Below, piece after piece: positions 1-7,855 of a stretch of DNA of 64,000 bases. The notes below the pieces were generated by a model, which made no database searches, was not told the DNA's origin, and saw only the letters and a program-made list of their open reading frames with translations. This stretch comes from Fischerella sp. PCC 9431 (GTDB taxonomy: Bacteria; Cyanobacteriota; Cyanobacteriia; Cyanobacteriales; Nostocaceae): contig NZ_KE650771.1 in assembly GCF_000447295.1 (NCBI RefSeq), positions 6,065,622-6,129,621 on the forward strand. The letters are read 5' to 3'. Positions within the stretch are counted from its first letter, which is position 1; each line of letters begins with the position of its first letter. Made by a program: the position numbers and the translations under genes.

Positions 1-94
1 CATTTATTTAACAAAAGTACGTATAAATTCTGTTCTTATAATCAAAACTCAACAGAGATAATTTGAGGTGCAGGTTTCAGAGTAGAAATACTAT

Positions 95-556
95 ATGTTA
101 CGTCAAAAGTTGGGAGATTTTTGCAGTATTGTCTGCTTCAAGGCGGCAATTGTAGGAATGGAAGAAGCACTAGGAGACAAAGTGACTGCAATTGCGCTGA
201 CCGCGGCTGGTCGTTCTCGTGGAAAGCAGTTGGCAAAGGAATTGGGTTTAGTCGATCAATCAATTGAATGGAATGTACTTGTAGATAAGCTGAGGTTTGC
301 ATTAGGAGAAGAAGGCACTCATTTGTGCATTATTGAAAAAATAATTGAAGAAAATGATGTCATAAAAGTCTATGCTTCAGAGACTTTTTGTTCGGCAAAT
401 GAGCCTCAAGGTTCGCCACGCAACTGTACTTTTACATTAGGTGCTGTTTGGGGAGTACTGGAAACTATCAAGGCAAAACGCTATCAAGGTAAACATACAG
501 AATCAGTACTTCGAGGTGGAAGTCATGATGTTTTTGAATTTACATTTTTAGGATAA
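95..556 (+). CDS. V4R-like small-molecule-binding domain protein
   Basis: A 153-residue protein. The C-terminal half has the look of a V4R (4-vinyl reductase type) domain: a conserved Glu, then a Cys about 3 residues on, a second Cys before a TFTLG-type segment, then a Gly-rich hydrophobic helix (GAVWGVLE) and a closing strand near residues 140-150. V4R domains bind small hydrophobic ligands or act as adaptors; the ligand here is unknown. It is first in a same-strand run with roadblock, GTPase and DUF4388 genes (30 bp to the next gene), so I infer that it is the input or adaptor part of that GTPase module. The start at 95 leaves a Cys-containing N terminus (GDFCSIVCFK). The domain call rests on pattern only; the coding call is firm. 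Confidence 0.7.
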   Translation: MLRQKLGDFCSIVCFKAAIVGMEEALGDKVTAIALTAAGRSRGKQLAKELGLVDQSIEWNVLVDKLRFALGEEGTHLCIIEKIIEENDVIKVYASETFCSANEPQGSPRNCTFTLGAVWGVLETIKAKRYQGKHTESVLRGGSHDVFEFTFLG

Positions 557-585
557 ACATTTTAATTTATTAGGGAAGCAGTACA

Positions 586-957
586 ATGCCTATCAATGCA
601 GTCAAAATAGAAAGTATTATCCAGAACTTTGTTAGCGGTACAAGTGATATTCAAGGAGCTACCTTAGTATCTCCTGATGGTTTATCTTTAGCTACGGTAT
701 TACCTGCTGGAATGGATGATGATAGAGTCTCAGCTATGTCAGCAGCAATGTTATCGCTAGGTGAAAGAATTGGTAGTGAATTATCGCGAGGTAATATTGA
801 GCGTATATATGTAGAAGGAACTAAAGGATACGGCATTCTTATAAGTTGCGGTGAAGATGCAGTCTTGCTCGTATTGGCTAGCGAATCAGTTAAGCAGGGT
901 ATGCTAATGTTGGAGATTAAACGGTTGGTTGCAGAGTTGAAATTAGTTTTAAATTAA
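586..957 (+). CDS. Roadblock/LC7 domain protein (MglB-like)
   Basis: A 123-residue single-domain protein. It matches the roadblock/LC7 fold: N-terminal helix, then the strand-turn-strand GATLVSPDGLSLA near residues 24-36, a long Ala/Met/Ser-rich helix (VSAMSAAMLSLGERIG), and a strand pair around residues 70-95 (ILISCGEDAVLLVLA). In bacteria such proteins (MglB, CvnB) dimerise and control a small Ras-like GTPase, often as its activating protein. The GTPase gene lies 183 bp downstream on the same strand. An AGGGAAG ribosome-binding site lies 8 bases before ATG 586. Role as regulator of the neighbouring GTPase is inferred from context. Confidence 0.85.
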   Translation: MPINAVKIESIIQNFVSGTSDIQGATLVSPDGLSLATVLPAGMDDDRVSAMSAAMLSLGERIGSELSRGNIERIYVEGTKGYGILISCGEDAVLLVLASESVKQGMLMLEIKRLVAELKLVLN

Positions 958-1140
958 GATTACATTATTAGGCAATACAACTAACGATGTATGGTATCAA
1001 TCCAAGAAATATTCACATAAGTTAATGTATAAATATATCCAACTTTTTGAATGTTTGATTTTGAATTTTAGTTCCTTTGAAAAATATTTTTCAAAGGAAC
1101 TTACTAGCTAATTTTTGTTCTTGAGCATACCACTATTGTT

Positions 1141-1695
1141 ATGGAAATAATGCGTTTAGTCGTAACTGGTCCCGTGGGGGCTGGTAAATCAACTTTTATT
1201 CGTTCTGTGAGTGAAATCAAAGTCGTAGATACTGACCGAAAAGCCACAGACCAAGTAAGTGATTTAAAAAAATCTACTACTGTTGCTTTTGACTTTGGTC
1301 GGTTAACTTTTGGTTCAAATATGGTTTTGCATATATATGGTACTCCAGGTCAAGAAAGGTTTGATTTTATGTGGGATATGTTGATTAGTCGAGCACATGC
1401 TTACATTTTGCTTGTATCAGCACATCGCCCTCATGAGTTTCGTTATGCTCGTCGTGTCACTTCTTATATGAATCAATCAGCACCAATTCCCATGATTGTA
1501 GGTGTCACTCATGCTGATTATCCTAGTGCTTGGTCTATAGAAAATATTGCAATTGCACTTGGATATGTTGATGATTTAACGAGACCACCATTTGTTACAG
1601 TTAATCCAAATCAAAATGCGTCAGTGGTTCAAGCTTTAATTAAGCTAGTACAGCATTATGTACAAGCTTCAGCAATAGGTAAAATCACCGCATAG
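1141..1695 (+). CDS. Small Ras-like GTPase (MglA/CvnD-type)
   Basis: A 184-residue cytoplasmic P-loop protein. Residues 10-17 (GPVGAGKS) are the Walker A/G1 motif. The switch I region carries TTVAFDFGRL, and switch II is GTPGQERFDFMWD near residues 66-78, typical of the bacterial MglA/CvnD group, which has GTPGQ rather than DTAGQ. The guanine-specificity motif is degenerate (THAD in place of NKxD), a usual trait of this family. Partner genes are the roadblock protein upstream and DUF4388 downstream, recalling the Streptomyces conservons (CvnB-CvnD) and Myxococcus MglB-MglA, which control polarity or signalling. A start at Met4 (1150) is also possible. Confidence 0.85.
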   Translation: MEIMRLVVTGPVGAGKSTFIRSVSEIKVVDTDRKATDQVSDLKKSTTVAFDFGRLTFGSNMVLHIYGTPGQERFDFMWDMLISRAHAYILLVSAHRPHEFRYARRVTSYMNQSAPIPMIVGVTHADYPSAWSIENIAIALGYVDDLTRPPFVTVNPNQNASVVQALIKLVQHYVQASAIGKITA

Positions 1696-1749
1696 TCCAT
1701 AGATGTACTGCTTGAGAAGCATTTATCCATAACTGTTAAACCTAAAAAT

Positions 1750-2706
1750 ATGGCATTTACTGGTTACTTATCCAAATATTCTTTACCAGAATTGTTTCAA
1801 TTTATAGAGGAAGGTTTTAAAACAGGTTTACTGACAATTTATAACTTTCTTGATACTCCTAGTGGCGTGACGCAAAGTTGTTATATTTGGCTGCGTCAAG
1901 GTCGTCTTGTTGCTGCGGCTAATCGCTTAGATAATCAAGGATTAGCCTCGATTATCAGTCACCGGGGCTGGGCAAGTTCAGATACAATAGTCAAAACATT
2001 TAACCGTTCGGCAAATATGACGATGGGATTATGTTTGAAATCACAAGGAATTTTACAGGCAGAACAGTTGAATCTATTATTCAGAAGTCAAATAACATCA
2101 CAAGTTACTCCTTTATTTCAACTTCAAGATGCTGAATTTGAATTTAATTTTCAAGCTACTTTGCCCAATGCGGAAATGACGGGATTGAGCATACCTGCAA
2201 CAGAGGTAACTCTAATTGGATTGCGAAGAGTAAAAAATTGGACTTTTTTAGAAAATAAGTTGCCTGATATATCTTCAGCTGTACTACGTAAAAATCATTC
2301 TTTACCTCACTTACATCTCGATGCTTTTGAGAGAAAAGTGTGGGAAAGCGCTGATGGTAAAACTGCACTTATAGATATTGCCAGAAAAAATCAGATAACT
2401 TTAGAACCAATCCAATATGCAGCATTTAGATTAATAGTTAGTAATTTGCTAGAAGAAGCATTTCTGATTAATTCTACTAGTCAAAATGATACTCAATCTG
2501 ATTCAAATGTTCAAAAACATGATGAATTCGATTTATCTCTAAAATTGACTTACAATTCTCCAAAGTCTGCAACACAAGAAAGCCAAACTACCCCTACTCG
2601 AGAATATAATGCGGAGACAGTTCTAGAATCTACTGAAAAAAAAGCTTCTTTGAGTCAGTCATTTCTAGATAATTTAATGGTTTTCTTACAATCTCAAGCA
2701 GGATAA
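1750..2706 (+). CDS. DUF4388 (PATAN-type) domain protein
   Basis: A 318-residue protein. The first ~110 residues (GYLSKYSLPELFQFIEEGFKTGLLTI, then YIWLRQGRLVAAANRL) match the DUF4388/PATAN pattern, a strand-helix module also found at the N terminus of cyanobacterial PatA-like response regulators. Residues 110-250 look helical, with a winged-helix-like stretch (DGKTALIDIARKN) near 200-212. The last ~70 residues are Ser/Thr/Gln-rich and probably disordered. It is the last gene of the GTPase cluster, 54 bp after the GTPase stop, so a role as effector or scaffold is inferred. In known cyanobacteria PATAN proteins act in motility or phototaxis and in heterocyst patterning; which applies here cannot be told. 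Confidence 0.75.
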   Translation: MAFTGYLSKYSLPELFQFIEEGFKTGLLTIYNFLDTPSGVTQSCYIWLRQGRLVAAANRLDNQGLASIISHRGWASSDTIVKTFNRSANMTMGLCLKSQGILQAEQLNLLFRSQITSQVTPLFQLQDAEFEFNFQATLPNAEMTGLSIPATEVTLIGLRRVKNWTFLENKLPDISSAVLRKNHSLPHLHLDAFERKVWESADGKTALIDIARKNQITLEPIQYAAFRLIVSNLLEEAFLINSTSQNDTQSDSNVQKHDEFDLSLKLTYNSPKSATQESQTTPTREYNAETVLESTEKKASLSQSFLDNLMVFLQSQAG

Positions 2707-2759
2707 AGTCATTTAATTTGGTATAAAGATTATTTAAATACTGGTGATCACCTTGAAAA

Positions 2760-3887
2760 TCAAGTTTGCACAGCAAATTCTGTTGGTGTAACTCCCCAAT
2801 TCGCCCAAGTAATGGCTTCTTGTGCTGATTGTACATGAGGTGGTACACGTAACACATGAATATATCCTGTGCTGGGACAAGTCATTTTTAACAGATAAAT
2901 TGGTTCTACATCCACATCGTTCTCTATTTTTAATAATGTATATTCTTGATGTTGATCTAACTCAGCTGCTTGTAATTGTTCGATCATGCGAGCATAGCCG
3001 ATACCTTGAATTAATACCCGTCGTAGTTCGGCATTATCTTCTTGTAACAACCATTCTGCTTGCCATTGGTGGGGATGTAGCTGACCGTATTTTTCTGGTA
3101 AGATGACACCATGATAGGCGTAAATTTTATACCCATCAGCAAATTCGATCGCAGTTTCACCTTCGCCGTGGAGATGGTTGTCGCTGTCAAAGCATAATTT
3201 TGTGGGGCGATCGCACACTACTGCTACTCTTTTATAAGGAAAAATCCAACCACAAGATTTAGCTAAAGATTGAAATAGCTGCAACAACTCTTGGTCGCCA
3301 GTGTAATTTAATGCAGATTTCCAAAAATCTAGCCAACTGCAATAGCTACAAAAGGTAGAAGCAGGTATGAAGTTAGTATCGTATTGTTCACTTAATTCAA
3401 TTTGTAGTTGGTGATATAGTTCTGATAAGTTAACTTCTATTTCTAATTCTGTGAGATATCCCAAATCGACTTGGAACTGCTGTTCTAAAGATTTCATGTA
3501 TGAAATAAATCGATAATATAATGTCGTATGAATGTGTACATTGACATTATCGGGTCTTTCAATAGCAAGATGAGTTTGGTAAAACCTTGCCTGTTGAGGA
3601 AATAATTTTAATATACTTAAACGCAATTGCAACAATCTTTGGATTAAGGGTGAAGTAATTAAATATTCAGAGCTTGGTAAAGTCTTACTCATAGCCTCAT
3701 AAGGGCTTTCACAAAATATGATTTTTGGCATGTCAAGCCCACAAAAAGCGTATACTTCTTTAACTGTATTCGCAGCTTTTTGTCGGTCAATTCGCTGAGT
3801 TGAAAGAGCAATACTTTTCCATTTATGTTGATAAATTTGAATGAACTTCTCTTGTTCGGGACTTAGCTTGGTAAATTGGTTTGACAT
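2760..3887 (-). CDS. DUF6745 domain protein
   Basis: A 375-residue protein of unknown function. The N terminus (LSPEQEKFIQIYQHKWKSIA followed by LSTQRIDRQKAA and FCESPYEA) and the C terminus (DNAELRRVLIQGIGYARMIEQL, then IYLLKMTCPSTGYIHVLRVPP) match the DUF6745 family common in cyanobacteria and actinobacteria. No membrane segment, signal peptide or recognisable catalytic motif is visible. Homologues are often fused to, or near, repeat proteins, but here it stands alone and is convergent with the DUF4388 gene, with 53 bp between the stops. Coding is certain from length and codon pattern; function is not known. Confidence 0.75.
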   Translation of the reverse strand: MSNQFTKLSPEQEKFIQIYQHKWKSIALSTQRIDRQKAANTVKEVYAFCGLDMPKIIFCESPYEAMSKTLPSSEYLITSPLIQRLLQLRLSILKLFPQQARFYQTHLAIERPDNVNVHIHTTLYYRFISYMKSLEQQFQVDLGYLTELEIEVNLSELYHQLQIELSEQYDTNFIPASTFCSYCSWLDFWKSALNYTGDQELLQLFQSLAKSCGWIFPYKRVAVVCDRPTKLCFDSDNHLHGEGETAIEFADGYKIYAYHGVILPEKYGQLHPHQWQAEWLLQEDNAELRRVLIQGIGYARMIEQLQAAELDQHQEYTLLKIENDVDVEPIYLLKMTCPSTGYIHVLRVPPHVQSAQEAITWANWGVTPTEFAVQT

Positions 3888-4310
3888 AATACAACGATTT
3901 TAGTTGATAGATTTTGTATCTTCTCAAAATAACTTTAATCTTCCAAATCTGCCACTGTGCTTGTTGATCTCTGATTTCGTAATAGTTACAATTATCGACA
4001 AAAAACTCAAGAATATTGTTACGAAGTTAGTAAAATCCACATTCTCTATTGCAAATTTACACGTCAATAAAGATGATGTGTAAAATCAAGTGCTTTAGAT
4101 ATATATAGATAACCTGAATGTTTATGTTGCACAGGTATCTCTTCAAAAATTAGAGTAATTGTTACTATGAATCAGCTAATTTTAGAGATAACATTAATAA
4201 TCATCAGAACACAAGATATATGCAACAAGAATATATATCTTGAAGAAATCTTTATTTATCTATAACATCAGTAAAATTACTACTCCTAAGTTAAATAGTA
4301 CTTGGGATAG

Positions 4311-4420
4311 CGTCGTGACACTTCGACAAGCTCATTAGGAGACGCTCAGTCGAACAATTTCGGATTGATTTCACGGATAAATCCGCTTTCTTGTTTCATC
4401 AAGTAATTATTAGTCAAATA
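4311..4420 (+). repeat. Dispersed repeat, copy A (flanks GFA gene)
   Basis: Shares with 5089-5180 the ordered blocks CGTCGTGA, CGCTCAGTCGAAC, CACGGATAAATCC and TTCATCAAG/TCCATCAAGG, in the same orientation. The two copies bracket the GFA gene. Probably a non-coding dispersed repeat; a short piece (GACGCTCAGTCG) also appears near 9691. Confidence 0.6.
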
Positions 4421-4533
4421 CTGCTACAGTATAGCCTTCCATTATTATAAGTGTCAGGAACTTCACTGTTTATTCACAAAATTAAAGTATTATTTTATAC
4501 TGCTATTAGAGAAAAATTTGTAGTCATTAAAAT

Positions 4534-4574
4534 CTAAAAAAGAGCATTTTCAATTGCGGAATGCTCTTTTTTAG
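4534..4574 (-). terminator. Rho-independent-type terminator after GFA gene
   Basis: A perfect 15-bp inverted repeat (CTAAAAAAGAGCATT at 4534-4548, its complement at 4560-4574) with an 11-base loop. The arms carry A and T tracts, so the hairpin can work on both strands. It lies about 60 bp past the stop of the GFA gene on the minus strand. Confidence 0.8.
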
Positions 4575-4635
4575 ATTGTGATTTCAGTCAAACATAGCTA
4601 TATAATGTCACAAATTAAAACTAGCCATATTTCAT

Positions 4636-5025
4636 TTACCGCAACTTGTGTATATTCTGCTCCCAATTTGCACCGTCAAAAGGTACAATTTCAAACTTTG
4701 TCACTACATCACCATCTAGGCAACGGATGTTAACATCAATACTCTCAGGATGACTACGAGGAATATAAAAAGAGTGTATTCCACAAATGCGACAAAATTT
4801 ATGTTGAGCAACTCCTGTATTAAATGTGTAAGTTGTTAATACCTTATTGCCTTGTAGTAAGGTAAATTTATCTTGTGGCACAATTAAATGCAAGAATCCT
4901 TTTTTTCTGCAAATAGAACAGTTGCAATCATCCGCTTTGTGTCTATCAACTACAACTTGAAAACGTACCGCGCCACAATGACATCCACCTTGGTAAGTGG
5001 CTGATTCTGGAATATTGGCTGTCAT
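4636..5025 (-). CDS. GFA (CENP-V/glutathione-dependent formaldehyde-activating) family protein
   Basis: A 129-residue protein with the zinc-binding pattern of the GFA/CENP-V fold: CHCG near residues 15-18, CNCSIC near 34-39, and a later CRIC. Family members bind zinc and are annotated as formaldehyde-activating, but most have no proven reaction; I make no claim on substrate. The region just upstream of ATG 5025 is taken up by TTTGGAT-type heptamers (5029-5094), so no normal ribosome-binding site is visible. Related repeats lie on both sides (4311-4420 and 5089-5180), which may mark an inserted cassette. A strong hairpin terminator follows. Confidence 0.85.
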   Translation of the reverse strand: MTANIPESATYQGGCHCGAVRFQVVVDRHKADDCNCSICRKKGFLHLIVPQDKFTLLQGNKVLTTYTFNTGVAQHKFCRICGIHSFYIPRSHPESIDVNIRCLDGDVVTKFEIVPFDGANWEQNIHKLR

Positions 5026-5028
5026 CCG

Positions 5029-5094
5029 ATTTTGGATTTTGGATTTTAGATTTTAGATTTTGGATTTTGGATTTTGGATTTTGGACCTCGTCGT
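5029..5094. repeat. Heptameric tandem repeat (TTTGGAT/TTTAGAT)
   Basis: About nine heptamers of TTTGGAT with TTTAGAT variants, of the short tandemly repeated kind known from heterocystous cyanobacteria. It begins 4 bases upstream of the GFA start codon and so forms that gene's 5' leader. Confidence 0.85.
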
Positions 5095-5180
5095 GAGCGC
5101 TCAGTCGAACGATTGTTGATTTATTCCACGGATAAATCCAATTTTTTGTTCCATCAAGGAATGATTGGTCATGTAATGTA
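5089..5180 (+). repeat. Dispersed repeat, copy B (flanks GFA gene)
   Basis: Second copy of the repeat at 4311-4420, same orientation, with shared blocks CGCTCAGTCGAAC and CCACGGATAAATCC. It is about 15 bp shorter because the segment between the first two blocks is missing. Confidence 0.6.
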
Positions 5181-5195
5181 GATAAATGCTAGGTT

Positions 5196-5456
5196 TCAGG
5201 CATGTAAATTAGCTTGTTCTTGTAACCAAGAATCTACAGGTTGCCCATCTTTGCGTCGCAATTCAATTTCTACTACCATGACTTCTTTAGAGCCTGGAGG
5301 AGCTGGTTGTTTGTGGAAAATTATTTCATAATCAGCAGGGTTATGATTGCGCTCTTTCAACCATTCTTGGACTTTGGTTGTCGCGAAAAATGATTGTCCT
5401 TGTTCAAACATCTGGGTAATTTGCATTTGTAAAGAGTAAGGATTTAGACGGCCCAT
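5196..5456 (-). CDS. Small conserved-looking hypothetical protein
   Basis: An 86-residue soluble protein, not recognised. The sequence looks coding: an amphipathic start (MQITQMFEQGQSFFATTKVQ), a central helix (EWLKERNHNPADYEI) and a final strand (VMVVEIELRRKDG). It has no Cys, no membrane segment and no signal peptide. The minus-strand leader reads AAGGTGGTATAAAATG, with AAGGTGG 6 bases before the ATG as a good ribosome-binding site. It is not clearly in an operon. Confidence 0.65.
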   Translation of the reverse strand: MGRLNPYSLQMQITQMFEQGQSFFATTKVQEWLKERNHNPADYEIIFHKQPAPPGSKEVMVVEIELRRKDGQPVDSWLQEQANLHA

Positions 5457-5859
5457 TTTATACCACCTTTTTGAAGTAATGTTAAAGTTAGGACTTTGCC
5501 TTACTTTATGTTATCTGGTGTTGCTAACTTGATCAGATACATTAGTCGAATTCTAACTTGGGGCGATCGCATTCCCTATCTGTTCCCTACTGTGGGTGTT
5601 CGTTACTGTTCATCAACGCAAACATCAACTAGCTAACCGTTTCCTAGTTTTACCTTGATAATTTTGAGAGATTTTGCCATATACCAACAAAATCAAAGAG
5701 TTCGGTAAACCTCATTACCGATAACTTGTCAATAGCAGCCAAAGTTAATCTGTCTACAGAAAAAGGCTGTAAACTTATTGGTACGGCAACCTGCAATACT
5801 CAGTTGAGATTGGCGATCGCTAAAATTGAAGCAAGAAAGCGAAGGGAGGAGCCACCAGG
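5457..5859. other. Intergenic stretch, nothing recognised
   Basis: 403 bp between two divergent genes. It contains two HIP1 octamers and, just before 5860, a strong ribosome-binding site (GGGAGGAG) for the DUF4870 gene. A 42-codon open frame at 5508-5636 has no supporting features. Confidence 0.5.
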
Positions 5860-6234
5860 ATGCACGTAACATACAATTCTGATAAGCGCAAATTGCTATC
5901 ATCTCTGTGTCATGGGGCAATTTTTTTTAGTACAGCATTATTTTCGATTGGGGTTCCCATTGTCATTAACTTAATATCTGATGATCCAGTTGTGAAAAGC
6001 AACGCCAAAGAATCAATTAATTTTCACTTCAACGTTTGGTTCTGGGCAACAGTAATTGGAGTACCTATTGGGATTCTATCTTGGCTGACCTTTGGTATCG
6101 GCGGAATTTTGTTTTTCCCTGTTGTTGCATTTGGTTTTCTACTACACTGGGGACTGACAATTTGGGCTTTGCTAAAGTGTTTCAGCAATCCTGATGAACC
6201 TGTGCGTTATCCGTTTATATTCCGACTATTCTAG
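5860..6234 (+). CDS. DUF4870 family membrane protein
   Basis: A 124-residue protein with three to four membrane segments (about residues 18-40, 60-80, 82-108). It matches DUF4870: an N-terminal KRKLLSSLCHGAIFF segment, then SNAKESINFHFNVWFW (the conserved KEALNFQI-type motif), and a C-terminal YPFIFRLF tail. The function of this small inner-membrane family is unknown. The start is supported by GGGAGGAG 9 bases upstream. It appears monocistronic. Confidence 0.85.
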   Translation: MHVTYNSDKRKLLSSLCHGAIFFSTALFSIGVPIVINLISDDPVVKSNAKESINFHFNVWFWATVIGVPIGILSWLTFGIGGILFFPVVAFGFLLHWGLTIWALLKCFSNPDEPVRYPFIFRLF

Positions 6235-6354
6235 TACTGATTAATCTTGAGAACATAATCATATGATAAAAGCGATCGCTTGCTCGGATGGCATTTATCT
6301 GCTGGATGGGGCGATCGCTTTGTCATGTTCGCCTTCATTATTCTTCACTCTGCG

Positions 6355-7527
6355 CTAGCAAATACGTCCTTGGCTAAGATTCATAGAAATCAAACTTTTT
6401 AATAATTGCATCACTTCGATAAATATGATGTTTTCTTTCGTATATATCCCAACAGACTCTTTTGTTCTAACTTTAGTATATTTAGTATAATTATTAACGT
6501 ATAGAGCTTCATTTAGGTTAGTAATTTTCCCATAACTTAATAAAGGTTCCATTACCAAGGCAAGATGTTCACTAAAAAGTTGTAGTTGCTTGACATCGTC
6601 TTTTGTAAATTGGCGGGAAGTGAAAGTACCAACATGAAGGACACCGTTTATTTGGTTTTTAAGTACCAGTGGAACACCAAGTATTGAACGGATTCCCTTG
6701 TGACGCAGAATTGGACTAACTACTTCTATTTTTGACAAGTCGTCTACAATCGTATACTCGCCCGTAGCGGCGATTTTACCTGCAAAACCAGAACCGAGGG
6801 GAATTCGGATTCCTGCTAAAATTTCTTCCTCTAAACCAATGCTGGCATATACACCTAATTGCTGCCCATTTTCTGTTGGTAAGAGAACTGTAATTGTGTC
6901 TACACTCATGAATATGCGTATATTATCCAGCAACACCCGCATCACCTTTTCAAGAGCCAAATCAGTAGGCGCAGTGTTGTTGATGCTGAGGTGCTGAAAG
7001 TTCATCCCACGAGTCTTATTAACCATGCTAAGGTCTACACTCGGTGGAATGAAAAGATCACCGCTATCTTTGTAAATGTATTTCTGATCTGGTTCCTTAT
7101 GATTGTGACTTTTGACTATCACATCAAATAAACGCAACCCGTGATTACCAATAATTCTCAGTTTTCTGACTTGAGTCTGGTTGTTGTCAGTCTGAACAAT
7201 GGCGCGGAACAAACAGGTACTATTTTCTCCAACGTAGTCGGCAAACTTCTGGATTTCCTCTTCACTCATTTCCAGTACAATGCAATTTGATGCATTCTCA
7301 CTGATTTTATCGGGATTGCGAGCTTCCAGAATTTTTGTGAGGTGAGCGTGCAGATACTTGGACTCATGATCGTTGAGAGAAATGCAGTTCAGTCTATGAA
7401 TCAAGCGGTTTGCTTCAGAAACTTCAGAAACCTGAGTTGAGGATTTGACATAATGATCTTGGCGCGGATTCCCCTTTTGAAACCAGATTAGCAAACGGGT
7501 TAAGCTGAGAAGCAATTCATGAATCAT
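6355..7527 (-). CDS. GAF-domain protein, possibly a truncated sensor
   Basis: A 390-residue protein. Residues about 190-345 form a GAF domain (TITVLLPTENGQQLGVYASIG, IPLGSGFAGKIAATGE, ILGVPLVLKNQINGVLHVG). Residues 60-150 show another folded region (LEMSEEEIQKFADYV), perhaps a degenerate sensory or anti-sigma-type domain. After the GAF domain the usual linker to an output domain (LSYGKITNLNEAL) begins, but the frame then runs into a 45-residue Lys/Thr/Ile-rich tail of low quality and ends. This suggests loss of a C-terminal kinase, phosphatase or cyclase. No output domain remains, so its signalling role is open. The GAF call is firm; the truncation is inference. Confidence 0.8.
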   Translation of the reverse strand: MIHELLLSLTRLLIWFQKGNPRQDHYVKSSTQVSEVSEANRLIHRLNCISLNDHESKYLHAHLTKILEARNPDKISENASNCIVLEMSEEEIQKFADYVGENSTCLFRAIVQTDNNQTQVRKLRIIGNHGLRLFDVIVKSHNHKEPDQKYIYKDSGDLFIPPSVDLSMVNKTRGMNFQHLSINNTAPTDLALEKVMRVLLDNIRIFMSVDTITVLLPTENGQQLGVYASIGLEEEILAGIRIPLGSGFAGKIAATGEYTIVDDLSKIEVVSPILRHKGIRSILGVPLVLKNQINGVLHVGTFTSRQFTKDDVKQLQLFSEHLALVMEPLLSYGKITNLNEALYVNNYTKYTKVRTKESVGIYTKENIIFIEVMQLLKSLISMNLSQGRIC

Positions 7528-7855
7528 AATTTCAAATCCATTTGAATCTGTTTCAAATTTTTATATTGTTTTCTAAAGAATTTTAAGTGTTTACTTTTCA
7601 TCACAGTATTTACTATAGCAATTCAAACTCATGCAGTGAGATACTTGGAAATAATTGAGCTAATAAAATTCACTACTCAATAATAAAGTCCACTTACGTG
7701 GACTTTGTTAAAATAAGCGAATGAAGTAGGTTTTGCCTATTTAGCTGCTGTTGCTAATTGCCATAAATGAATTAAAGTTTACTTTCCAATGAGATTTTAT
7801 TCGTAAGTATTCTTTGGCAAATTAACGCGATAGCTGTAGTGTTTTCCCACTCATG
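7528..7855. other. Intergenic stretch with palindrome
   Basis: 328 bp without a gene. A perfect stem of AAAGTCCAC with its complement (7685-7706, 4-base loop TTAC) resembles the hairpin modules of the dispersed composite palindromes elsewhere in the window. Confidence 0.5.

Larger units (their letters stand above)
3888..4635. other. Intergenic stretch with repeat and terminator
   Basis: 748 bp without a convincing gene, AT-rich. It contains a copy of a repeat (4311-4420) that recurs at 5089-5180 on the other side of the GFA gene, and a strong terminator hairpin (4534-4574). Nothing else was recognised. Confidence 0.6.
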
